Source of the DNA: Toxotes chatareus
Taxonomy: Eukaryota > Chordata > Actinopteri > Toxotidae
Length of the DNA stretch: 64,000 bases
Reading direction: 5' to 3'
Assembly: GCA_016801885.1 (NCBI GenBank)
Contig: CM028902.1
Coordinates: 20,923,580-20,987,579 of the forward strand
The position numbers and the translations under genes were made by a program. The stretch's first letter is position 1. Each line of letters begins with the position of its first letter. The notes under the pieces are model-generated. The model was not told the DNA's origin and made no database searches. It saw only the letters and a program-made list of their open reading frames with translations. Below, piece after piece: positions 10,801-21,275 of the stretch.

Positions 10801-12180
10801 AACTTCTGATAAGTTGAGTAGAAGAGAGGAGAGTAGAGAAGAGAAGAGAAGAGAAGAGAAGAGAAGAGAAGAGAAGAGGAGAAAAAAAATGTCAAGAAGC
10901 AAAGCATGATGACTACATTTTATCAGCCTGCACACACCACACAGCACTGTGCTGTAAACACAGAGTATAGCTGCAAATATTGGAGGTTCAGGTTCAGATG
11001 TAGCCAGGCTGACTGATGGAATAAAGACTTGAAGTCTGGCCTTGTGAGACTAGTCATGCATATGAAATTCACCATCTGCGGAATCTCCTCCATCATGGCT
11101 TCTGACAGGAAAAGGAAGAGAGTCAATAAATCATGCTTTACTCAAAGAGAGTGGAGAGTGTGCCATGGTTTTTACCATTCTGCTGATGTTTGACAATTTA
11201 AAGACTTCCTTCTGATGAATCTTGATGGTGTAGTTGATGGGGAAGTTGTGCTTCTGTAACACAGAAGAAAGAGAGAGACAAATTAACGTATGCATTTCAT
11301 ACCTCAAATGCTTCCTCAGAACCATTAAAAGGTCATGTCTGCTTTTTACATCTTTCAAAATGTGGTTACGACATTTAATATCAAACCTGGAACATGGGAA
11401 CAGTCTTTCAGCAGTTCAGTAAGACATAAGGCAGCCATAAATGTCATGTTCTATTAGCAATTAAGTCCTCATGTGGGCCATTCAGTGGAGAAAAAAACAT
11501 GTATTAGTAGTGGTGCTCACTTATTTATGATCATGCACGTGCAAGTGGCACACATGGACTAATAAGACATCAAAAACACTGTTTTAGTGTTGAAACAATA
11601 TGTCAGTATGCAACATAACTCAGTGCACATTACATTACAAACAAAGACGTTTCTCTTCAGGTTCCAGGTGCTGACACCCAGGCAGGCTGGTGCAATGAAG
11701 GAACTTTAACAGAGAGCTTGAGTCCACAGCATGGGTAGGACAAGGGGAAACACAGAAAGACATCAGCAAACAATCAGGCAGCTGACTGGGGGAAAAGGGC
11801 TGATATAAATACTGGGGAACAGACGAGGGAAATGAGGAACAGGTGTGTAGGTAGTCGGGGAAGTTACAGGGCTTGGAAATTTGAACAGGTGGAGCTGGAA
11901 ATCTGGTGGGCGGGTGGAATATGACAGGAGGCCAATAAACCTGGTCAAGACATCAGGACCACTGACTTCACTGCACAGTTGTCTCCACTGTCACTGTAAC
12001 ATGTTAGCAAACATGCCATCATTCTCTCACCATGTACCGTCGCCTGTGGCTGAGGCTGTCGTTGAGCGTCCTCAAAGGTGTGCACATGCTGGCTGGAGTC
12101 GAGGCCGTCAGGACGGGTGTCAGCAGAAACAGGCCTACAGAAACAGGAGCAACAGAGCATGAGATTAACTGCACAGTCAT
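4819..12180 (-). CDS. il34: il34, interleukin-34, complete coding sequence in six exons
   Basis: IL-34 is a secreted dimeric four-helix cytokine that shares the receptor CSF1R with CSF1 and supports macrophages, microglia and Langerhans-type cells. Coding exons on the minus strand are 12180-12031, 11253-11176, 10805-10728, 9613-9506, 7926-7743 and 4877-4819. All junctions are GT-AG, and they join in one frame to 218 codons plus stop. Residues 1-26 form a hydrophobic signal peptide. Family landmarks are SMCTPL (Cys33), the HNFPINYTIKI block (human HYFPINYKISV) with sequon N57-Y-T, SNISRM with sequon N72 (human ANVTRL), and the helix-D cysteine cluster SPKSLLDNFCHTMYCLFSNC (human RPKALLDNCFRVMELLYCSC). 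Cys201 lies just after QQD. The C-terminal tail is shorter than in human (242 residues) and basic. The nearest upstream gene is sf3b3, as in human. Five internal junctions agree in phase with the similarity. The 5' UTR structure is unknown. Confidence 0.93.
5730..6015 (-). repeat. teleost interspersed repeat, minus copy
   Basis: Read on the minus strand it runs from tttgggaaatatgc through a TTAACACA-type block to the AGCTTTAAAAG region. It resembles the widespread fish repeat that begins 'ttcacattttgggaaatacgcttattcactttc...' and contains 'gttagcttagcataaagac'. A plus-oriented copy lies at 33715-33905. I do not know its formal family name. The boundaries are approximate. Confidence 0.6.
6558..6615 (-). 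repeat. non-LTR retrotransposon 3' tail (GATAA repeat)
   Basis: AGATAAGATAAGATAAG is followed by aatcctttattagtccctcag and tggggaaattg. Read on the minus strand this is the usual fish LINE/SINE 3' end 'caatttccccactgagggactaataaagg...' with a TTATC tail. Related tails occur at 28612-28650 and 30090-30165. Confidence 0.65.
7743..7926 (-). CDS. il34: il34 coding exon 5 (helix D, cysteine cluster)
   Basis: Residues 139-199 plus the first base of codon 200. The acceptor is gtgtattcag and the donor gtgagt (7742-7737). It contains SPKSLLDNFC, MYCLFSNC and QQD, matching human RPKALLDNCF, LLYCSCC and NWQD. If the donor is not used, the frame stays open for about 38 more codons to a TGA at 7621-7623. 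That would make an alternative C-terminus which also starts with Cys. Confidence 0.93.
7927..9505 (-). other. il34: il34 intron 4
   Basis: Non-coding. It contains a CA-rich stretch (7939-7970), a poly-A run (8157-8177) and a perfect CRE-like TGACGTCA at 8371-8378. Overlapping open frames on both strands at 8892-9198 show no recognised family and are probably incidental or from an old repeat. Confidence 0.6.
9506..9613 (-). CDS. il34: il34 coding exon 4
   Basis: Residues 103-138, 36 codons, phase 0 at both ends. The acceptor is gaaatttcag and the donor gtaagg. The peptide (IIRVMPERHPSRPY, then AELERRFRDLEEVFVHSHPA) corresponds to the human segment around EGHPSWKYLQEVETLLLNVQ. HPS and the following amphipathic helix are the alignable part. 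Its identity rests on position between exons 3 and 5, phase and moderate similarity. Confidence 0.85.
10265..10294. repeat. CA microsatellite
   Basis: An uninterrupted run of (CA) units in il34 intron 3, ending with GCACCC. It is preceded by a seven-G run near 10250. Confidence 0.8.
10728..10805 (-). CDS. il34: il34 coding exon 3
   Basis: Residues 77-102, 26 codons, phase 0 at both ends. The acceptor ends acttatcag and the donor is gtacct. The sequence DELVLQRLWFQVNQGVLKK corresponds to the human helix containing ERELRYLWVLVSLSATESVQ. An AGAGA-type simple repeat (10826-10880) lies only about 20 bases upstream of the acceptor, inside the intron. Confidence 0.88.
10823..10882. repeat. il34: AGAGA/AGAAG microsatellite
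   Basis: About ten units of an AGAAG-type pentamer on the plus strand. On the il34 sense strand this is a CTTCT/CTCTT pyrimidine tract directly upstream of the exon 3 acceptor at 10806. It could act as an unusually long polypyrimidine tract and be length-polymorphic. Confidence 0.8.
11176..11253 (-). CDS. il34: il34 coding exon 2
   Basis: Residues 51-76, 26 codons, phase 0 at both ends. The acceptor is tgtgttacag and the donor gtaaaa. It contains KHNFPINYTIKI and KLSNISRM, the best-conserved IL-34 segment, with two N-glycosylation sequons (N57, N72). The second aligns with the human ANVT site. Confidence 0.93.
12031..12180 (-). CDS. il34: il34 coding exon 1 (signal peptide and helix A start)
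   Basis: This exon encodes residues 1-50. The chosen ATG at 12180-12178 has a purine at -3 and gives the signal peptide MTVQLISCSVAPVSVGLFLL, followed by a probable cleavage after TPVLTA. It ends RRRYM at donor gtgaga (12030). A good-looking acceptor, ctgtttctgtag, lies inside it at 12135. The start could therefore instead come from an unseen upstream exon joined at 12134 in phase 1. The unspliced ATG is preferred because it alone gives a complete signal peptide. Confidence 0.85.
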
Positions 12181-12534
12181 TTCTGTTTGATCTTTATGAT
12201 CACTTTGTTGAAGTAAAGCCAGCACACAAAAAATCTGTCCATGGTAACTCTTAGTTGCGATAGTTGGTAAAAGGTCTCCCATGGACCAAAAGTTGTCAAT
12301 ATACAAAAAAAAAAACAAACAAAACACTCTTGGTTATCTGTAACGTCAACCTCTACACTAACCATGATATTGTTCTCGGCACAGTTAACATGACCCAGAC
12401 ATCTGCGCTAAATATCATGACAGTTTCATCCAATAGCGGTCAAGATATTTCATTCATAACTGAAATATTACAGTAACAGCAGTTGTAATCATGGACCCTT
12501 ATACAGACAATTTTACTGTTTCTATCAGTTCAAA

Positions 12535-13400
12535 TGACACCGTGTATCCTGAGAGCTTTGAACTGAACAGGGAAAAAGTTCAGATCAGTTCCACCCCTGG
12601 AAGACAAAAACCCTTTTTGGACAAAATACAGTTTGAGGATAATTGTTTCCAGAGTGCCTCTGTCATTTAATCCAGTCTAAGCAGCCTTGTCATTATTTTG
12701 TCAGTAAAGGTCAGTAAATATGTTTTTACCTTTACAAGAACCAGGTTACAGTTGTCTTGTCAAGCAATTAATCAGTCAAGCAAGGGATTATTCCGACAGT
12801 TGACTGACTTCACATCCATTCATGCATACTTATATTACTTATATTTTTCCTTCTCTTTCTTTTCCTTTCTCTCAGCTGCTGAAATGTACAACCTGTACAT
12901 CCATACATCAATGTAAAATCCAGCATTGACACCAAACAGCTTTCAAATTTCCCAAAACTAGTCAAAGACATGGCTAAGACACGCAAAAACATGTTTTTGT
13001 GAGAAAGTTACAGCTGAAACCTGTGTTTTAATGTAACTCTGTCCTAAGATTCTTCACTGAGCTCAGTTGTTTTAAAACATCCATCTTCATATCTGTGATC
13101 GACAAGAATAACTGGGTCAGATCCTTGGAAAACTTCACTCAACACACCTTCAAAGCCCAGGGGCCACATGCACAAACAAGAGAACTGGTGGAGAAAGGCT
13201 CTTAAAGTGGCCTTAAAACTCCCAGCAAGGGGTCCCAGTTTTCAGTGGTTTAGGAAAGTTATCAGGGCAGCTCCCACTGAGGAACGGACAAGATCATTTG
13301 TCTAATGTTGAGGCCCGACCCCACTGCAAAGTAAGAGACTTTAATACTTTGTCACTGGCTGACTAAGAAAATGTCAGCTCACCCCATTTTTTAGGGATTC
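12535..13400. repeat. diverged interspersed repeat, copy A
   Basis: Blocks in this stretch recur in diverged form at 14310-15140. The blocks are 'aatcagtcaagcaagggattattccgacagttgactgac', then 'gggtcagatcctt' and 'cccaggggccacatgcacaaacaa'. Order and orientation are kept. Family and exact ends are not determined. Confidence 0.4.
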
Positions 13401-14019
13401 AGTTTGCATAAATGGCTCACTCTAAAATTGTACCAACTAGCCACTTGACACCAGCACTCTGAAGCCCTGTTTAGTCTTTTCTCTTGAAAAGCCAAGAAAT
13501 GCTGTTTGAAAACACTTCCAATAAAGAATAAATCTCACCTTTGTGTTACTTGTTCAATAAAGTTCTCTAGTGATGCACCTTCTTCACTTCACTAATGTGT
13601 GCTAAGCCATAATGCACTCATCATTGACCCATGACGTTCCCTTGCTACTAGACAGTACCATAGATGGGAACCACAGCTTTAGTGGATGTTTTCTCCCTCC
13701 AGTGGTGACAAGGTGCAACAATGAGCCCATTCCACATTCAAAAACAACCTTCAACGGGTGTCACAAAGGTAAGATTAATGCTTTTTCATGTTTTATACAG
13801 TTTTCAAACATTATTTTTCAGCTCTGCAACAGAAAAGACGATGAGGGATGAAGGATGAGGACTAGATGGTTGGTTTTGAAAATGTACATCAGTATAACTT
13901 CTCTACCTCCGTTAAACTGTAAACACAGCAAATTCCCAGAGCTCTTCTACTGGACTGTCTGAGACTGGCACCCACACTCTTGATAAAACACCTTCAACCA
14001 GGGCTAAGAGCGCACCAGA

Positions 14020-14170
14020 GTTATTTGAAGCCATCCTGAGGGGGACATTACAGTTTCTTGTAAATCCATTCAACGGCTGTCGAGACAGTTCACCCAAAAC
14101 CACAAATGTCAACCTCATGATGGGACAAGAAGAAATGTCAGGGGATCACCAAAGTAAGTAGGATACATCA
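14020..14170 (+). repeat. teleost 'GGGGATCACCAAAGT' repeat fragment
   Basis: Contains 'atccattcaacggctgtcga', 'ccacaaatgtcaacctcatg' and 'tcaggggatcaccaaagt'. These blocks recur at 17060-17240, 23770-23905, 25150-25370 and 33100-33370, always on the plus strand. It is an old dispersed repeat family of fish genomes; I cannot give a formal name. Confidence 0.65.
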
Positions 14171-14309
14171 TCTGAGACCAACAAATGACAACAGCTCGTT
14201 TTACGCATTTCAACAAATGACTGCTGCTGCTCTTGTGCTTCCAGTGCAGATAGTCTCATTTATACAGATTCCACTGTCTTTTACCTTCTGTTAAAATGTT
14301 CTAGTAAAA

Positions 14310-15140
14310 CACGAGCAGGTGTCAGATGTCCAGTAAACTTCAAACAGCAAATCAATCAGGCAAGCCATTATTTTGACAGTTACCTGACATGCTGTATTAC
14401 TTGTATCATTTTCGTGTCAATCTATATTTCAGTACTTCAGTCAGGCAAACTACTTCTACATGCCCTCTTCTTATTTATGCAAATCCTGCATTGTCAACTC
14501 AGTCAGCTGTCTTTGGTTCAGCTTATCTGATTTCACCGTGACTCTCCTTAACCAGTCATCTTGTTGCTGTCAGTTTTTAGATTCTTCTGAGACAATTTCA
14601 CCTGTCAGTTCAGAGCTTCACAAATAATCCCCACCCCCACTGCTACACCGCAAGTTGGAATCCAGCTCCAGGTCCAGTAGTGGGGGCCACTTTAGAAACC
14701 CAAACTATGTCCCCATCCAGACTTCAGCTCTTCAGGTTTGACTCATACTTCAAGAAGGGAAATCCCTATGTGGGTTTCTACTAGCCAAAGATGAGGGTCT
14801 GATTCCCAAAGACTCTTTCTCCGAAGACTGTTTCTCCGTAGCAATTATTACAGTGCGTTCTTTAATAAATAAAGACATGTGGACATCTCATTATCCCTCA
14901 CATTGAACTGATAAAATGTACACATACAGCTTTATTCACAAAAAACTGAATCAAGACGAAATGGTCTCCAGATGGTCAGCAGTGTTTTAAAGATTAATCT
15001 GTGTGTCAGTCTCAAACAGTGATTGGGTCAGGTCCTTCACTCTAAGTCACTCAGTGCACCCTCACCCTCCAGGGGCTGTATCCATAAACAATTTGAGGAT
15101 GTCAAAGAGCTTTCAACTTGAACTACAGTTAAAAATCACA
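14310..15140. repeat. diverged interspersed repeat, copy B
   Basis: The partner of 12535-13400. Shared blocks are 'aatcaatcaggcaagccattattttgacagtt', 'gattgggtcaggtcctt' and 'ctccaggggctgtatccataaacaa'. The similarity is patchy, so either an old duplication or two copies of one repeat family would explain it. Confidence 0.4.
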
Positions 15141-16469
15141 GATAGCAGTAAAAGATGAAGAGTGATTCAGCCAATGTCAATCTGTTAGGTTTACTGATAC
15201 TTTACACAAAAAGAGGTAATCCCTCTGGTTATGATGATATGATAGATTTATTACACATCTATCATTCTGAGTTTAGGACTTACACTCAGGAGCTCATTAC
15301 TCTGATTTCTCACAAAAAAAACTATAGAAATTTGTTTGGGGGTAATCTTATATTCCAGGACGAGACAATTGTTCACAGCATCATAAGAACGTGACCTATC
15401 ATGTAATTTTTTAGCTGTGAGGAAACAGTGAGTTTGCCTGTTTCCTTTTAAACTTACTTTATTTATGAACCCCTTTTTTTATTCTGAAACCACTGCAAAT
15501 ACAAAATAAAAATTGACAATTTTTTAATGCATACTGTATATAAAACACATTGAAGTTCACACCCAAATTATTTCTACCTTTTCAGTGTTAACTTTCAAAA
15601 TTGCCATCATTCCGGCAGCTTGTTATCCTCAGTAGAAATCAGTTTTTTACACGCTAACTACACTCCTGGGAATTTGAATTGTTTTGCACTTTTGTTCCAC
15701 CACAACATGAATTACTCAGAAACCTTAGAGAACAAATGGAAAGACTTCCCCTGAGCTAAAACTGTAGCTCCCACTCTATCCAACCCACTGCACCATGAAT
15801 GATGCACTAAAATTTCAGCTTTACTATTATATATTACTATTATTTACAACATAACTTTTCATTACGACTTATTTTACCATTCGACCAAAAAAATTACAGC
15901 ATTGTCACAATAAACCACACAAGAGCTGTAAGAACAGCTCGTTGAAGCTCTGCCACTTCCATGTTTTCACAAAACTGGTAGTTAATTACACAAACAAATA
16001 AATAAATGGTAACCTCCTTTACTGTCTGAGTGGCATAATTGCACAGAAAACTGCCACTGGCTACAAACATGCCTTTGTGTGTGTGAGCAGATCTTTCACA
16101 CAAGTCAACGTGCTGCTGTCAGTCTGAGGACAGAGTGTATTCACTCACGGGTGAGAGAGTGAAAGTGCTGCTACACCATCTGGAAGTCTTTCCGTGTGTA
16201 GAGAACAGAGAAAGACTGACTGCTGAACACACTCATTACTGTGAGATGAAGCACAGAAAAGCCACATTTGGAAGAACGCCAATAACTTTGGTTTGAATAT
16301 TCACAGCTGCTTCTTTTTTACCTGTGTTCATTCCAGTTACGCCAGACCATTAATACAGACCTCCCCGTCATTCACTGAGCTCTTCCTTATTGTTATTTGA
16401 AACATTAAAGCAACAGCTGTCATTTGATTTAGCTGGAATACAATGAATTTGTTCCATTAATTCAGTAGT

Positions 16470-16545
16470 TAGTTTAGTTAGCGTTAAACTGAAGAGTCAC
16501 ATGTATGTCATATATGAGCTTCTCCTGGCTGTCGAAGAACCCCTG
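16470..16545 (-). other. possible terminal exon (weak)
   Basis: On the minus strand a strong acceptor, tctttctcttctacag, ends at 16546. It opens a frame of about 22 codons (QGFFDSQEKLIYDIHVTLQ) that ends at a TAA near 16479. No donor or protein match is recognised. It could be an exon of an unannotated minus-strand transcript, for example upstream of il34, or a chance site. Confidence 0.2.
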
Positions 16546-17059
16546 CACTGTAGAAGAGAAAGATTCAGAAAGGGTGTAAATGCTTCATAAAATATAAACC
16601 TGTACCTGCACGTCAGAACATGTTCTGTAACTATGTCTGTTTATGTGAGTTAGTTTGTGTCTGTGTGTGTCGGTATATGTGGGAGAGAGAAGGGGAGAGA
16701 GAGAGGGAGAGAGACTGAACGGATTCATTTACTCTGTATAACCCAAGATAATTTTCGTATTGAGTAGGTGTTGTTGGCAGCTGAAGGAATGTTTTGGATT
16801 GTGTGTTTCAGTCTGTTGGATCAGATTGTGACACAAACACATAACTGAGAAAGTTTCAATGGTCAAACTGTTTTTTTTAAGTGTAGCAGATAAGAACCTA
16901 ACAGTGATTCTGCAATACCATGGAACAAGTGAGTGGTAGCCTGTAGGTAATGAGCCCCATTCACTGTAATCATTATCACAGAGCTGACTAATCTGGTTTA
17001 TTTGGCACATTTGTTTGGCTTGTTCTCTGTACTAACGTAACTTCTGCAATGCTTGTGCC

Positions 17060-17240
17060 AAAGTTCATGACAAACCATCCAATATTTGTTCAGGCATTTG
17101 ACTGAAAACATCATGGTTTCGCAAGAGGAAAACTCCAGGGATCACCACTGTCAGCAGAATCCATCCTCTGTGGACCATGAATGGCTGTATAAAATTTTAT
17201 GGCAATCCATCCTGCTGTTACTGAGATATGTCAGCTGGTA
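17060..17240 (+). repeat. teleost 'GGGGATCACCAAAGT' repeat fragment
   Basis: Contains 'ccagggatcacca', 'ccatcctctgtggaccatga' and 'atggcaatccatcctgctgt'. It is a diverged copy of the same family as 14020-14170, in the same orientation. Confidence 0.6.
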
Positions 17241-17746
17241 CAAAAGGGATGGGATGACTTCTGATAGATGTTGCTATCCTTAGAGTTATGCCAGTTAAAA
17301 TCAAATACAAATTCTTTGTAGTCCCACTGGAAGCTACTAAAGCCTCTCCTCTGACTTCCAGCATGTAAAGTGTGTATATCATCAAGAGTGGCAATGACTC
17401 CCCCAACATCATCAAACAATAAAAACAATAATCCCCACTTCAATTAGTTTGCATCTCATTCAGTGTTGTCTCTACAATAAATAGCTTGTAGCCTGTCAGC
17501 ACCTAAGGGGAAACATTCCTCTGGAAGATTTCTTCTGAAGTCACCAAGTGGGACGCACCTATGCCTGAGGCCAAGCTTAAAGAATGGATGACAGGAGTCA
17601 CTGTTGGTGGTAAAAGAGTTCTGAGGCCAAACACAACCTCAGCAGTTGCCTACATACGCAAGGGTTCTGCTTGAAATAGCTGAGCAAGCTCACCATTCCT
17701 AGGTGGGAGCTGTATGCATCTCTAATGGCTGTGGCAATAGCTACAC

Positions 17747-17947
17747 CAGAGGTGTCCAAACTGTTCCACAAAGGGTCGTGTGGCTGCAGGTTTTTGTTCC
17801 AACCAAGCAGCAGCCCACCAGACTTCACTCATTTAATCAACTGATCTCAGTCTTCAGACAGTTGATTGGTCAAACTGTGTGCTCTTCATTGGTTGGAACA
17901 AAACCTGCAGCCACACGGCCCTTTGTGGAACAGTTTGGAAACCTCTG
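17747..17947. mobile_element. hAT-type MITE with exact 8-bp target duplication
   Basis: A 201-bp element flanked by identical 8-bp repeats AGCTACAC at 17739-17746 and 17948-17955. The ends are long imperfect inverted repeats of about 59 bases, starting CAGAGGTGTCCAAACTGTTC on the left and matching the right end in reverse complement with about two substitutions and one indel. The 8-bp duplication and CAG...CTG ends with an internal GTGTCC fit the hAT superfamily. There is no coding capacity. A fold-back structure is expected. Confidence 0.9.
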
Positions 17948-18684
17948 AGCTACACTCAACAGTCCAGAAACAGTCCTGATTCTATTGCATGCCACAAACA
18001 CATTGGTAGCTTTTATACACTGACCACAACCAGTCAGAGTATAGCTCAAGGTCTGTTTCAGCGGCCCAAGTTTTGCACAACCAGCACTTCATGACTCACT
18101 GAACAGGAAACTGCTAAAGTCTAAAACCTTACCAGATATGGGCAAAATTATGATATACACCAGGAGACATATATTGTTTATACCAAGGAATCTACCTCTT
18201 CATCTCTCTACGCTGCAGTAGATTATTTATCCATGTCAATCACACCTAATCTAGATGATGTCCCTGATACCAGACCCAATCTAACAAACAATATACATGT
18301 TTGTGCAAGAAGCAAGATTCAGTACTATTTGAACATTCCTCTACAGGAAGAGACAAACGATTAAAGATGAGCATTTTGTCATCCAGCTTCAACAAGAAGT
18401 TCTCATATCCTCCCAAATAAAGGTCAGCCAGTAAGTTCCAGTCAGTAAGTCAGTTCATTTACTGATAGATACTCCTAATCATATTTCAGATGTCTGAGTC
18501 ATGAGCAGTTCCACCAAGGGCATTTCCAATTCAAATAACTATTGAGGGCCTAAAGACAAACAAGCAAACCTTAGAACAAAGTCCCAGAAAACAGGCTGGT
18601 TAAGACACATTTTAATAGCTGCCAGTGTTCAATGTGTGATGCTACAACATGCAGTCTGTCTACACACCAACAATCTGTGTGTGC

Positions 18685-19222
18685 CTGCAGTTATGTAAAA
18701 TCTCCTCATGCTTCCACAAGTCTCCTCTTGCTTCTGACAAACACTTGGAGAGATAGAAAGGACTTGAACTTGAAATAATCCAAATCTGTGGCTGATACAA
18801 CGTGTCAAAAACAACCTAAAACAACCCCATCAACCCTGCTGTTAACACTGCCTGACAGCACTGACATTCATCAATCAGTCCATTTCTGCTCTCACTTATC
18901 CTGTTAATGGGCAGATTAAAGTTTCAGATACTATAAAGTATCTTGCATTTGCTGCAGTTATGTAAAATCTCCTCATGCTTCCACAAGTCTCCTCTTGCTT
19001 CTGACAAACACTTGGAGAGATAGAAAGGACTTGAACTTGAAATAATCCAAATCTGTGGCTGATACAACGTGTCAAAAACAACCTAAAACAACCCCATCAA
19101 CCCTGCTGTTAACACTGCCTGACAGCACTGACATTCATCAATCAGTCCATTTCTGCTCTCACTTATCCTGTTAATGGGCAGATTAAAGTTTCAGATACTA
19201 TAAAGTATCTTGCATTTGCTGC
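18685..19222. repeat. perfect tandem duplication, 267-bp unit
   Basis: Positions 18685-18951 and 18952-19218 appear identical base for base. The 4-base microhomology CTGC occurs at the start, junction and end (18685, 18952, 19219). It is non-coding; the same 61-codon open frame appears truncated in each copy. Identity implies a very recent duplication by slippage or microhomology repair, or an assembly artefact. Confidence 0.95.
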
Positions 19223-19375
19223 GATACTTTAATAATGAAATTAAGAAAACCAATATGTTTGTGAACTTAATGTAAACATCAGAACATTAATAGATGTAAG
19301 GGCATTTATTAAAATGCCAACGTTATGTTCGCTTTCAAATTTACTTTCTATTCCCATGTGCTGAGCTGGGATTAG

Positions 19376-19780
19376 TTAAAAACACACTGAATGTACCATA
19401 TTCCATGAGTGTAAAAACATGAGCCACTCTTCTGACTTGTCTGTACTGTATTTTACAAACCCAAAGCATTCCTGAGTGACAAGATGAACTGCCGGGCTAC
19501 ACTGACCCTTATACTCCACACACCTGATGACATTTGCACCTGACTCACAAAGGAAAACAGTTCCCCCTGGTACAGCCCATTTGTCTTCATTGTCTTGCAG
19601 AAGAATGGGTTTCACCCTGTACTGGAAATCTGAAACACTTAGACTTGCACTGTTTAAATTTTCCAACACAAACCTAAAGAAGAACAGCTGTTCTCCGACC
19701 ATCCAGAAAGTCATCAGTGTTTGCTCACTTAGATCAGTTTGCACCAGATTGAAAGTGTAATCTGTTGCAGTGAGGAACAT
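19376..19780 (-). other. unassigned 134-codon open frame
   Basis: ATG near 19780 to a stop at 19376, without clear splice sites or a family match. The predicted protein is Cys- and Phe-rich with a central PGGTVFLCES segment. No signal peptide or recognised domain. It may come from an old repeat. I do not call it a gene. Confidence 0.2.
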
Positions 19781-20934
19781 GTATTACTCTAATTTTGCTA
19801 AAAAAAAATCTGCTTCCGCATGGAGTTTACTGTGAGGAGTAAATTTGGTAATATTATCTTTGTATAGTACTGTGTTCTAATGAATGGACATCTGAAGCAA
19901 ATATGTCTGGCTGAAATTAGTCAAAAAAAAAAAAAAAAGTAAATCATCAGTGAAGAGATTGAATTCCAGTGTGTGTGCATTTCTCCCAGTGGCTGTGAAG
20001 CTTTGATCTGAAGATTATGGAGAATTTGGAAATATGTATTACAGGTAAACATTCAATTTAGAAATATTCTTAGAAAGCTGATTATGGTGTTTACCTGTTT
20101 AGGCTATTTAAACATGTTTTTGACGTAAAGAATTCTCTGTAGCATTTTGGATTACAGCCCCCAGCATAATTAATCCAGAGTTATGGAGTAATCTTTTGTA
20201 CTACTGGTGTACCAGTTCAGGATGTACCAGTACATACAGCTAGGTGCTGGGAAACAAGATGTGAAGTTATGGAATAAGTACCCTGAAATAACAGAACAGA
20301 CACCCAGCAGTTGAAAAAAATAACCACAGTATATGTTCTCTTTAAAGTTCCCCCATGTTCTCCCATATATTTATTTCCCTTCACCTTGAGAATCTGGGGA
20401 ATCTTAAATCCAGTCCTAGCTAATCCCTGGAAAATGCTTCTCTTCACTTTAGTTTGTCAGTTTTAAAGCCAGAGGATTATGAAGGTTGTCAGGACAGATG
20501 ACAGTTTTAGGGGTTGCGGGTTGACCTGTGCAAATGACTGCAGGTGTTGGACATAAAACCAGCCAGCAGGGACAGTTTGTGAAAAATGTGACATGTTTAG
20601 CTTGTTTCTTTGGATATGGTGATGAAAGCTGTGTAGCTGAGAACAATTGATTGTTAAACGTAAATATAGACCCAGTTATTAAATCCTCCCAGAGCGCTGC
20701 TTTTCTTCACCTGAGGACTTCCTTTGCTAGGCTCCACCTCAGCAGCCTGAGACAGATCTTTAATCTCACCACTTTGTCAAGGGGTAGCAACAGCACACTG
20801 CAGACCCTGTAAAACCCCAGCACATACACTGACTTCCCCTATTTCACTCAGCCACTCTGAAGATGGATTTCTCTTCGGTGGCCTGATAGCCACAATGTTT
20901 GTTTTTACTGTTTCAGCTGGCACTACCAGACTGA

Positions 20935-21275
20935 AGCTGACTCTTGGGATGTTCAGGTGTTCACAGATGCATCCCTGTCCAACCGGAGTGGGATGCCAGG
21001 CCGTGATAGGCGGTACATGGTCAGAACCAGTCCACCATATCAACCTAATGGAGCTTAGCGCTGTTTAGAGGGTGTTGTACCACCTTTCCCCGCAACAGGG
21101 TCACAGGCATGTGATTGTTAGGTCAGACGACACCACAGTGGCAGCTTACCTAAACAGGCAGAGGGGCATGAGGTCCCTCGGCAACACAGACAAAATAAAA
21201 AGCGCAGCCCCAAGAGTGTTGGCTCACCAGAAAGCTATAGTCACCGGTGAGGATGTGTGGAAGTATGGACCAAAC
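20935..21275 (+). mobile_element. decayed DIRS/Ngaro-like retroelement, RNase H region
   Basis: Three RNase H signature pieces occur in order. They are VFTDAS near 20957, HINLMEL near 21036 and VIVRSDDTTVAAYLNRQRG near 21105. These hold the catalytic Asp-Glu-Asp series typical of the RNase H of DIRS-type tyrosine-recombinase retrotransposons ('TDAS', 'INxxEL', 'RTDNTTVVSYINRQGG'). The first piece is in a different frame from the other two, and a TAG interrupts after HINLMELSAV. The copy is inactive. No recombinase or terminal repeats are recognised. Confidence 0.7.
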
